Assembly (NCBI GenBank): GCA_035654175.1
Contig: DASRXL010000019.1
Span: 1 to 12,967 of the forward strand
Direction of reading: 5' to 3'
Length of the DNA stretch: 12,967 nt
From: PNC22 sp035654175
GTDB taxonomy: Bacteria > Planctomycetota > Phycisphaerae > Phycisphaerales > UBA1924
Shown here: positions 1 to 5,840 of the stretch, piece after piece
Position numbering within the stretch: position 1 is the stretch's first letter
How the letters are laid out: the number at the start of each line of letters is the position of its first letter
The notes under the pieces: model-generated
What the model was told of the DNA's origin: nothing
The model's database searches: none
What the model saw: only the letters and a program-made list of their open reading frames with translations
Position numbers and translations under genes: made by a program

Positions 1-2
1 GG

Positions 3-1628
3 GCCGTCGCGATCCTGGGCGCGGACCCTTCCGTCCGCTTCGCCGAGCCCGACTACGTGCAGCGCAAGGCGGCCAACGCCGACGACACCTACTTCTCTCT
101 CCAGTGGGGGCTGCACAACACCGGGCAGAGCATCCAGGGCCAGACCGGGATCGCCGACGCCGACATCGACATGCCCGAGGCGTGGGACATCACCACCGGC
201 GACCCCGGTTTCGTGATCGCCGTCATCGACTCGGGCACGCAGTGGTCGCACCCCGACCTCGATTCCAACATCTGGACCAATAGCGGCGAGGTGCCCGCGA
301 ACGGCCTCGACGACGACGGCAACGGGTACGCCGACGACGTCCGCGGCTGGGACTTCTACTCCGGCGACAGCAACCCGGACGACGGCGACGGGCACGGCAC
401 CCACACCGCCGGCACCATCGGCGCCGAGGGCAACAACGGCGCGGGAGTCGCGGGCGTCACCTGGCGCTGCAAGATCATGCCGCTACGATTCCTCGGGCCC
501 TTCGGCGGGTCGACCTCCGACGCGATCGCCGCCGTCAGCTACGCGGCGGGCAAGGGCGTGAAGGTCTCGAACAACTCCTGGGGCGGGGCGCCCTTCTCTT
601 CAGCGCTCTACAGCGCGATCAACGCCTCCAAGGGCGTCGGCCACGTGTTCGTCGCGGCCGCGGGGAACGCGGGCACGAACAACGACGCGTCCCCCTTCTA
701 TCCGGCCAATTACGACCTCGACAACATCATCTCCGTCGCCGCGACGGACAACCGGGACAACCTGGCGGACTTCTCGAACTACGGGGGGACGACGGTGGAC
801 CTCGCCGCCCCCGGCGTGAATATCGCCAGCACGTACCCGACGAGCTCGTACGCGTGGTCGAGCGGCACCTCCATGGCCGCGCCCCACGTCAGCGGCGTCG
901 TGGCGCTCGTGTACCAGCGGAATCCCGGCTTCACGTATAGCGAGGTCGTCGGGCGCATCCTCGGCTCGACACGGCCCGCCGGGTCGCTCAGCGGGCGCTG
1001 CGTCACCGGCGGCGTGCTCAACGCGCTGGCGGCGCTCGCCGGCGGCGGTGGCGGGAACGCGGCGCCGGTCGTGGCCATCTCCAGCCCGGCGGACGGCTCG
1101 GCCTTCACGCAGGGCGACACGATCACGTTCGCCGCGTCGGCGGCCGACGGCGAGGACGGCGACCTCTCGGCCGGCCTGGCGTGGACGAGCAATCTCGACG
1201 GGGCGATCGGCGCGGGCGCGGGGTTCACGACCGCCGCGCTCTCGGTCGGCACGCACGTGATCACCGCTTCGGCCACCGACTCGGGCGGGCTGAGCGACGA
1301 CGACGCGGTGACCATCATCGTCGATCCTCCTGCCGGCGCCATCCCCGACCCGCCCTCGAACGTCGCCGCGGCCAACAACCGCGACCGCACGGCGACGGTC
1401 ACCTGGAGCGACAACTCGGACAACGAGTCGAGCTTCCAGATCGAGCGGCAGAAGCAGGGCAAGCGCGGCGCCTGGGCGGGGAGCACGCTCTTCAGCGTCG
1501 GCGCCGACGCGACCTCGCACGTCGACAACTGCGGCACGGGCACGTTCCGCTACCGCGTGCGGGCGAGCAACGGCGCGGGCGACTCCGCGTGGTCCGCATG
1601 GGCGGAGGTGACCGTGACGCGCAGGTGA
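3..1628 (+). CDS. S8 family subtilisin-like serine protease, 5' partial, with C-terminal Ig/PKD-like and fibronectin III domains
   Basis: Secreted subtilase that would hydrolyse peptide bonds outside the cytoplasm. The frame is open to the left edge, so the start, signal peptide and most of the propeptide are missing. The first residues (FAEPDYVQ, about 14-21 counting from the codon at base 3) look like the end of an I9-type propeptide. The catalytic triad is complete: Asp76 in VIDSG, His131 in GHGTHTAG, Ser290 in SGTSMAAPH. The oxyanion Asn222 is in AAAGNAG. Two cysteines (156 and 333) could pair. A Gly-rich linker (about 347-351) leads to an Ig/PKD-like beta domain (about 353-440) and a fibronectin III domain (about 448-538) with the usual VTW and YRVRASN strands. 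The protein ends in TRR with no visible sorting signal, dockerin or membrane anchor. The GTG at 57 is internal to the propeptide and is not a credible start. The family call is secure; the substrate is unknown. Confidence 0.95.
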   Translation, partial: AVAILGADPSVRFAEPDYVQRKAANADDTYFSLQWGLHNTGQSIQGQTGIADADIDMPEAWDITTGDPGFVIAVIDSGTQWSHPDLDSNIWTNSGEVPANGLDDDGNGYADDVRGWDFYSGDSNPDDGDGHGTHTAGTIGAEGNNGAGVAGVTWRCKIMPLRFLGPFGGSTSDAIAAVSYAAGKGVKVSNNSWGGAPFSSALYSAINASKGVGHVFVAAAGNAGTNNDASPFYPANYDLDNIISVAATDNRDNLADFSNYGGTTVDLAAPGVNIASTYPTSSYAWSSGTSMAAPHVSGVVALVYQRNPGFTYSEVVGRILGSTRPAGSLSGRCVTGGVLNALAALAGGGGGNAAPVVAISSPADGSAFTQGDTITFAASAADGEDGDLSAGLAWTSNLDGAIGAGAGFTTAALSVGTHVITASATDSGGLSDDDAVTIIVDPPAGAIPDPPSNVAAANNRDRTATVTWSDNSDNESSFQIERQKQGKRGAWAGSTLFSVGADATSHVDNCGTGTFRYRVRASNGAGDSAWSAWAEVTVTRR

Positions 1629-1657
1629 TCGGATCGAACGCGCAGACATCCCCCTCA

Positions 1658-1694
1658 GGGGCGTCGGCCTCCGTGCCGGCGCCCTTCTTTCATT
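1658..1694 (+). terminator. Intrinsic terminator after the subtilase gene
   Basis: GGCGTCGGC (1660-1668) pairs with GCCGGCGCC (1675-1683) through nine base pairs including one T-G wobble, with a 6-base loop. G1659-C1684 and weaker outer pairs can extend the stem. It is followed by a pyrimidine/T-rich run (CTTCTTTCATT). It lies about 30 bases past the stop, where a rho-independent terminator is expected, and separates the protease from ppiB. Confidence 0.65.
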
Positions 1695-1740
1695 GTGGTT
1701 GCAGGCTTGAGCGCCGCGACCGGCCTTCCGCACGCACGCC

Positions 1741-1746
1741 TACCAT
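1741..1746 (+). promoter_or_regulatory. Putative -10 element (TACCAT) for ppiB
   Basis: TACCAT fits the TANNNT form of a sigma-70 -10 box and sits 39 bases before the ppiB start, downstream of the preceding terminator. No good -35 hexamer is seen at 16-18 bases. It is one of six similar hexamers upstream of genes in this window, which is the main reason to list it. Confidence 0.4.
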
Positions 1747-1785
1747 CGGCCGGGGGCGGAGCCGATCCCAAGCACAGGAGTTGCC

Positions 1786-2283
1786 ATGCGCTTCAAGCTC
1801 ACGACCAGCAAGGGAGACATCACCCTCGAACTCGACGAGGTGAAGGCTCCGGAGAGCGCGAGGAACTTCGCGCAGTACGTCGAGGACGGGCACTTCGACG
1901 GCACGATCTTCCACCGCGTCATCGGCAACTTCATGGTCCAGGGCGGCGGCTTTCTCCCGGACATGAAGCAGAAGCCGACCCGCGAGGGCATCCCGAACGA
2001 GTGGAAGAACGGCCTGAAGAACAAGCGCGGCGCGATCGCGATGGCCCGCGTCGGCGGCCGGCCCGACTCGGGCACCGCCCAGTTCTTCATCAACGTCGTG
2101 GACAACGACTTCCTCGACCGTGCGCAGCCCGACGGGGCCGCGTACGCGGTGTTCGGCCGGGTGGTCGAGGGCATGGACGTCGTGGACGAGATCCGCAAGG
2201 TGAAGACCGGGTCCAAGGCGGGGCATCAGGACGTGCCCCTGGAGCCGGTCGTCATCGAGAAGGCGGAGCGGCTGGACGCCTGA
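1786..2283 (+). CDS. ppiB: Peptidyl-prolyl cis-trans isomerase, cyclophilin type (PpiB-like)
   Basis: Catalyses cis-trans isomerisation of X-Pro peptide bonds to help protein folding. The 165 residues are a single cyclophilin domain with no signal peptide, so it is probably cytoplasmic. Its length and sequence resemble Escherichia coli PpiB. The active site is intact: Arg44 in FHRVI (equivalent to Arg55 of human CypA), Phe49 and Gln52 in FMVQGGGF, and Gln99/Phe101 in AQFFINVVDNDFL. Phe109 stands where CypA has Trp121, as in bacterial cyclophilins with low cyclosporin affinity. The ATG at 1786 is preceded by AGGAG (1776-1780) at 5-base spacing, the clearest Shine-Dalgarno in the left half. The gene stands alone between a terminator and the next putative promoter, so it is probably monocistronic. 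Confidence 0.96.
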   Translation: MRFKLTTSKGDITLELDEVKAPESARNFAQYVEDGHFDGTIFHRVIGNFMVQGGGFLPDMKQKPTREGIPNEWKNGLKNKRGAIAMARVGGRPDSGTAQFFINVVDNDFLDRAQPDGAAYAVFGRVVEGMDVVDEIRKVKTGSKAGHQDVPLEPVVIEKAERLDA

Positions 2284-2379
2284 AGAGCGTCGCGGCAGCG
2301 ATCCAGGCGATTCGGCACGCATCCACTCAGCTCCCCGGAATGCCGAGCCTCCAGTCGGCAAAGAGCGCAGCAGCGTCGG

Positions 2380-2385
2380 TAGGCT
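2380..2385 (+). promoter_or_regulatory. Putative -10 element (TAGGCT), leaderless-type position
   Basis: TAGGCT lies 6 bases before the ATG at 2392, so transcription would begin at or next to the start codon. TCGGCA at 2355-2360 matches the -35 consensus at 4 of 6 positions, but the spacer is 19 bases. No Shine-Dalgarno is visible. TCGGCA is also the right arm of a 6-base inverted repeat (TGCCGA, 2341-2346). Confidence 0.35.
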
Positions 2386-2391
2386 GGGCGC

Positions 2392-3213
2392 ATGCCGCCC
2401 GTACCCCGCTGTCCCGCCTGCTCGTACGACCTCTCGGGGATCGTCTCGAGCTGGGGGAGCGCGTGGCCCGTCCGGGGCGTGTGCCCGGAGTGCGGGCGCG
2501 ATCTGCTCTGGGGCCAGATCATCGCCCCGCGCGAGAGCCCTCCGCCGTGGTCGTTCGAGCACGGCGATCGGCCGAGCCTCCGGCGCGCGGCGATCACGCT
2601 CGGCAGATTGATCGAGCCCGTCAGCTTCGCGTGGGCCATGCGCGCGACCCATTCGGCTCGCCCCCTGCGCGTCGCGCTCCTCGGCCTGGCGGTCGGCGCG
2701 GCGAGCTTCCTCTGCTGCGCAGGCTTCGCGGCGTGGATCGCCCCGCGCATCGGCCCGGTCTCGCGCCTCCCTCACTCGCCCGGCTCGCTCCTCGCCGAGA
2801 GCCTCGGGGGTCACTCCCGCGAGGCCATCATTTACCTCGTGGTGTGGCTGCTGGGCAGCGGCGCGGGAGTCCTGGTCTGGGCCCGGCGACGCCGCGGTCT
2901 CGGGCCCGCTCTCGCCGCGTCGCTGCTCTATGCAGGCCCGGCGCTGGCGCTGCTCTGGGGCGTTCTCGCCGGCGCGGTCATGCTCGACCTGTGGCTCTTC
3001 GTCACCCGCGGCGTGGAGGCTGGCGGGGCCGGAGAGTTCGCGTCGGTGCTCGGGGGCGCCGTGGCCTGGGCGTGGGTGCTCGCCATGTGGTTCGGCGCCG
3101 TCCGTTGGCGGCTCCCCGTGCACCGGCCGGTCATCGCGTGGCTCGCCTCGCAGCTCGTGGCCGCCGCGGGGGTGATCGGGTTCGGAGTCCTCGACCGCCA
3201 TTTGCCGTTCTAG
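2392..3213 (+). CDS. Polytopic membrane protein with N-terminal zinc ribbon, function unknown
   Basis: The 273-residue protein begins with two knuckles, CPAC (Cys7, Cys10) and CPEC (Cys31, Cys34), which form a four-cysteine zinc-ribbon-like module; the first is followed by SYDL. The rest is hydrophobic, with about five likely membrane segments (near 92-116, 144-164, 174-204, 216-238 and 246-266) and arginine-rich connecting loops such as RRRRG after the second. I recall such ribbon-plus-helices proteins as common in Planctomycetota, usually without assigned function. The ATG at 2392 directly precedes the ribbon and matches the leaderless-type promoter; no better start exists. The gene is flanked by putative promoters on both sides, so it may be transcribed alone. 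It is certainly protein-coding by codon use; its role is not known. Confidence 0.85.
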   Translation: MPPVPRCPACSYDLSGIVSSWGSAWPVRGVCPECGRDLLWGQIIAPRESPPPWSFEHGDRPSLRRAAITLGRLIEPVSFAWAMRATHSARPLRVALLGLAVGAASFLCCAGFAAWIAPRIGPVSRLPHSPGSLLAESLGGHSREAIIYLVVWLLGSGAGVLVWARRRRGLGPALAASLLYAGPALALLWGVLAGAVMLDLWLFVTRGVEAGGAGEFASVLGGAVAWAWVLAMWFGAVRWRLPVHRPVIAWLASQLVAAAGVIGFGVLDRHLPF

Positions 3214-3240
3214 CCCCTGGGCCGGCGCCGCGTCCGTTCG

Positions 3241-3246
3241 TACAAT
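3241..3246 (+). promoter_or_regulatory. Putative -10 element (TACAAT) for the 82-residue ORF
   Basis: TACAAT is the best -10 match in the window (5 of 6 to TATAAT) and stands out in a GC-rich 42-base gap. It lies 9 bases before the ATG at 3256, which again implies a leaderless or nearly leaderless transcript. No convincing -35 is seen. Confidence 0.45.
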
Positions 3247-3255
3247 CGGCCCGGC

Positions 3256-3504
3256 ATGCGCTGGCATACCCACGACCCCTTTGATCTGCCGTCCCGCGGC
3301 GAGATGGCGCGCCGGCTCCACAGCGAGTGGCTCACGTGGGCGCTCGGGGCCGACGACCGGTTCCCGCGCATCCCGCGCCAGGCGGTGCGGGACGGGGGAT
3401 ACGAGAGCCTCCTCGCGACGCCCCGGGGCAGGCGGGTGTGCGAGCGGTGGTGGCGACGGGCCCTGGCCGTCGTCGACCGGCTGACTCCCGAACGGCTGAG
3501 GTAG
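3256..3504 (+). CDS. Small hypothetical protein, 82 residues
   Basis: I do not recognise this protein. It is short, basic and rich in aromatic residues: it opens with MRWHTHDPF, has five tryptophans including a WWRR cluster near residue 66, and ends in PERLR. There is no membrane segment, signal peptide or cysteine motif (one Cys, about residue 62). Third codon positions are overwhelmingly G or C, as in the neighbouring genes, which supports real coding. It begins 42 bases after the zinc-ribbon gene and has its own TACAAT box. Much of the overlapping frame on the same strand is a shadow of this gene or the upstream open extension of the next gene. A compact helical, possibly nucleic-acid-binding fold is conceivable from the charge, but that is a guess. 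Confidence 0.6.
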   Translation: MRWHTHDPFDLPSRGEMARRLHSEWLTWALGADDRFPRIPRQAVRDGGYESLLATPRGRRVCERWWRRALAVVDRLTPERLR

Positions 3505-3580
3505 CTCGCGCCGGTTCCCGCAGGGCCGCGGCCCTCTTGCCGCCGACCCACCGGGTGATGCCGGCGGGCGCGAACGCCGA

Positions 3581-3586
3581 TACCCT
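3581..3586 (+). promoter_or_regulatory. Putative -10 element (TACCCT)
   Basis: TACCCT in the context GATACCCT lies 49 bases before the ATG at 3636, giving a leader of roughly 40 bases that contains a purine-rich ribosome-binding site. No clear -35 is visible. It is listed because it matches the recurring TANNNT pattern. Confidence 0.35.
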
Positions 3587-3635
3587 CTCCCCCGGGCCGG
3601 CTTTCGCGCCCCGGGCGGCCAACCCCGAGAGAGCA

Positions 3636-4556
3636 ATGACGAATACCGAACAACCCGCTCCCACGCCTCCCTCCGCCCACGCGACCGCCGCTCCGGGGCC
3701 CACGCGCACATCGCTGGCCCGGCCGTGGCTCGTGCGCATGATCATCATCACGGTCGTGCTCTGGGCGTTCGGGGCTTGGGCCGTGTGGGACGCGACGGTC
3801 GTCTATCCCCGTCGCGGCCGGCTGCACGCCGAGCGGCTGCAGCTCGACTATCTCAAGGCCGCGCAGTCCTCGGGACAGCTCTTCAGCGCCGGCGTGCTCG
3901 ATCCCAAGGGCACGCTCGCGGAGCTCCGCGGGCGCGACATCACGCAGATCTCCGAGGTGGACCGCGCCAAGCGAGAGTGGCTCGAAGCGCTCGCGGTGCC
4001 CGGGCTGGGCATGCTCGATGCGGAGCACACCGCCATGCGCGACCCCCAGGCGGAGCTCGGCCGCCTCGACGAGTATTTCGCCAAGAACAACGCGCCCGCC
4101 GGCCTCTCCGCCTACGACATCCCCATGCAGTGGCTGATCGTCGTGGTCTGCTGGGGCCTCGGGCTGTACATGCTCGCGCTCTTTGCGATGGTCAGGTCGC
4201 GGCGCTATTCATGGGACGCGACGACGCGCACGCTCACCCTGCCCGGGGGAGAGCAGATCGCTCCGAACGACCTCAACCCCGAAGAGCCCGCCGACCTCTC
4301 CAAGTGGCACAAATTCATCATCTGGCTCCTCCCGCGCTCCGGCCACGATCGCCTGACCGCCCCGATCAAGCTCGATCTCTTCCGCTACGCGCCCCTCGAG
4401 GACTGGGTGCGCGACCTCGTGCGGGGCGCTCGGCCCGACTTTGAGTTCCCGGACGAGCGCAAGAAACGGGAAGAGGCCGAGGCTGAGGCCGCGGCCGCCG
4501 GAGCGGTGGCGGATGAGGGCGCCGCGAGAGAGGCCTCCCAGCCGCCCGAGCCCTGA
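3636..4556 (+). CDS. Two-helix membrane protein of unknown function
   Basis: The 306-residue protein starts with a Pro/Ala/Thr-rich tail (1-30). A first membrane segment follows (about 33-52, IIITVVLWAFGAWAVW), then an extracytoplasmic or periplasmic domain of about 110 residues (residues 53-163, charged). A second segment (about 165-185) leads to a region that may fold as beta strands (YSWDATTRTLTLPGG, about 191-205) and a Glu/Ala/Lys-rich low-complexity tail (270-306). No catalytic motif is recognised. The ATG at 3636 is chosen because it follows GAGAGAG (3627-3633) and a putative -10. The frame stays open upstream to 3327, but that extension overlaps the 82-residue gene and has the Arg/Pro/Ala-rich look of a shadow. 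Codon use supports coding. The function cannot be assigned. Confidence 0.8.
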   Translation: MTNTEQPAPTPPSAHATAAPGPTRTSLARPWLVRMIIITVVLWAFGAWAVWDATVVYPRRGRLHAERLQLDYLKAAQSSGQLFSAGVLDPKGTLAELRGRDITQISEVDRAKREWLEALAVPGLGMLDAEHTAMRDPQAELGRLDEYFAKNNAPAGLSAYDIPMQWLIVVVCWGLGLYMLALFAMVRSRRYSWDATTRTLTLPGGEQIAPNDLNPEEPADLSKWHKFIIWLLPRSGHDRLTAPIKLDLFRYAPLEDWVRDLVRGARPDFEFPDERKKREEAEAEAAAAGAVADEGAAREASQPPEP

Positions 4557-4628
4557 AAGACTCCTCACCTCCGGCCCGATCGCCCACGCCCCGGCAATCC
4601 GCGCCCCCACCCGGCCAATGATGGAGCG

Positions 4629-5141
4629 ATGATCTACGCCGCCGCGACGATCGTGCTCATCGCAAGCCTGGTCGGCGTTGGCATGACGCTGCTCACGTTC
4701 CCCGGCATATGGACAATGGTCGTCGTCGCGCTGCTGTGCCAGTGGTGGCAGCCGGAGCTGTTCCACTGGGGCACGCTGGTCGCGGCGATCGTTCTCGCGG
4801 TGATCGCCGAGATCGTGGAGGCGTTCGCCTCCGCCGCCGGCGCCGCCAAGGCCAAGGGGTCCAAGACCGCGATGCTCGCGTCGCTCGTCGGCGCCATTGT
4901 CGGCGCGCTCTTCGGCACGTTCATCATCCCGATCCCCATCCTGGGCACCGTGATCGGCGGCGTTGCGGGGGCCGGCCTCGGCGCCGGCGGCGCCGAGTGG
5001 GCGATCAAGAAGAAGGGCTGGTCCGAGTCGCTGCACGTCGCCAAGGGCGCCGCCACCGGCCGCGCGCTCTCGCTTGTCGCGAAGACCGCGATCGCGGTCG
5101 TCGTCGCGCTGGTGCTGAGCGTCGCGGCGTTTGTGCCGTAG
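4629..5141 (+). CDS. DUF456 family membrane protein
   Basis: The 170-residue, very hydrophobic protein fits the DUF456 family: a hydrophobic N-terminal hairpin with the TFPGIW turn (residues 23-28), then a long helix with a buried-looking EIVEAF (61-66). A Gly/Ala-rich pair of helices with GxxxG-type packing follows (LVGAIVGALFGTF, then IGGVAGAGLGAGGAEW), and a C-terminal membrane helix (about 150-169). The basic loop KKKGW (127-131) is probably cytoplasmic. The biochemical function of the family is not established as far as I know. GGAG (4623-4626) is only 2 bases from the ATG at 4629, so the start is not strongly fixed by the ribosome-binding site. It lies 72 bases after the preceding gene and could share its transcript. 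A tandem heptamer repeat begins at the very next base after its stop. Confidence 0.85.
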   Translation: MIYAAATIVLIASLVGVGMTLLTFPGIWTMVVVALLCQWWQPELFHWGTLVAAIVLAVIAEIVEAFASAAGAAKAKGSKTAMLASLVGAIVGALFGTFIIPIPILGTVIGGVAGAGLGAGGAEWAIKKKGWSESLHVAKGAATGRALSLVAKTAIAVVVALVLSVAAFVP

Positions 5142-5169
5142 CAGAGAACAGAGACCAGAGAGCAGAGAT
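5142..5169 (+). repeat. Four tandem heptamers CAGAGAN
   Basis: CAGAGA occurs at 5142, 5149, 5156 and 5163 with an exact 7-base period. The seventh base is A, C, G and T in turn. The array starts immediately after the DUF456 stop codon and is followed by further purine-rich sequence (ATTCGAAATCCGAGATCGAAGA) before the next gene. The tract is conspicuously less GC-rich than its surroundings. Its role is unknown. Confidence 0.85.
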
Positions 5170-5216
5170 TCGAAATCCGAGATCGAAGACCCACATCCGA
5201 CGCCGATCCTCACGAC

Positions 5217-5840
5217 ATGGTGAATCCGCTCCCGAGGCCCGGCATCCGCCGCTCGCGCCGAAGCGTCCGGAGTGCGCGCCCGCGGGTGCGATTCTCCGGT
5301 GGGGCGTACGGCCCTATGGCGCTCCGCGGCATCGCCCGCGAGCGCTTCGAGCCCGGCGAGCACTTCGTCGGGTGGGCAATGGCGAGCACCGACGCCGCGG
5401 AATGGGCCCGGGCCGTCGCGGCGTTCGCGGCGATGGCGCCCGGCGCCGGGGTGCTCGCCGCCATGCCCATGGCCCGGCCGCGCTTGCTGGTGCTGAGTGA
5501 TCGCCGCCTCTGGCTGCTCGACCCCCGGGCCCGCTCGGCGCTCTGGCCGGAGAACCTGGCCCCGTGCGAGCGGCTGCTGGGAGCGATGAGCTTCGAGCTG
5601 ATCGGCTCCGCGGCGACAGCCGAGGACATCGGGCATTTCGAGGAGCACGCCTTCCAGGTGATGCTGCGGGGGGATCCGCGCCCGCGGACCGTCCGCTCCA
5701 TGATCCAGAAGCGGGGCGCCTCTCGACGCCTGCCCGAGGCGTTCCGGGTGCTCGCGCGCCCTCGGGAGGGCCCGGGCGGATATCCTGCCGATGGAGACGC
5801 GAGAGAACCCTCCACGGACCGGAGACCCCACCCCCTATGA
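5217..5840 (+). CDS. Hypothetical protein, translationally coupled to phoH
   Basis: I do not recognise the family. Of up to 207 residues, the core (about 38-180) looks like a folded soluble domain. It has an amphipathic stretch EWARAVAAFAAMAPGAG and a beta-hairpin-like LLVLSDRRLWLLDP (91-103) that recalls the strand pattern of bacterial PH-like domains; that resemblance is weak. There is no signal peptide or clear membrane helix. The start is uncertain: ATG 5217 follows GATCCT by 6 bases, like the leaderless-type starts here, but residues 1-33 are Arg/Pro-rich with less typical codons. ATG 5316, preceded by GGTGGGG, is a good alternative. The last 25 or so residues also have poor codon bias and contain a possible phoH promoter. 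Its stop overlaps the phoH start as ATGA, suggesting coupled translation. Confidence 0.7.
   Translation: MVNPLPRPGIRRSRRSVRSARPRVRFSGGAYGPMALRGIARERFEPGEHFVGWAMASTDAAEWARAVAAFAAMAPGAGVLAAMPMARPRLLVLSDRRLWLLDPRARSALWPENLAPCERLLGAMSFELIGSAATAEDIGHFEEHAFQVMLRGDPRPRTVRSMIQKRGASRRLPEAFRVLARPREGPGGYPADGDAREPSTDRRPHPL
5781..5786 (+). promoter_or_regulatory. Putative internal -10 element (TATCCT) for phoH
   Basis: TATCCT in the context GATATCCT lies inside the weakly biased 3' end of the preceding gene, 50 bases before the phoH ATG. The same hexamer precedes the repressor gene on the other strand. It would give phoH its own transcript in addition to read-through from the upstream gene. No -35 was identified. 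Confidence 0.35.

Noticed and set aside
57..59. GTG at 57 as the start of the subtilase
   Set aside because: The frame is open to the window edge, and upstream residues (VRFAEPDYV) match a subtilase propeptide end, so the gene begins outside the window.
3219..3252. Inverted repeat GGGCCG/CGGCCC flanking the TACAAT box
   Set aside because: Six GC-only bases separated by 22 bases are expected by chance at this composition; no further symmetry supports an operator.
3521..3540. Terminator after the 82-residue gene (AGGGC-CGCG-GCCCT)
   Set aside because: Only five base pairs and followed by CTTGCCG instead of a T-run; such palindromes are common in GC-rich DNA.
1690..3711. Long minus-strand open frame (673 residues) and overlapping plus-strand frame across ppiB and the zinc-ribbon gene
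   Set aside because: They cover three genes with clear family signatures, promoters and stops in other frames, and their translations are Arg/Pro-rich without any motif.
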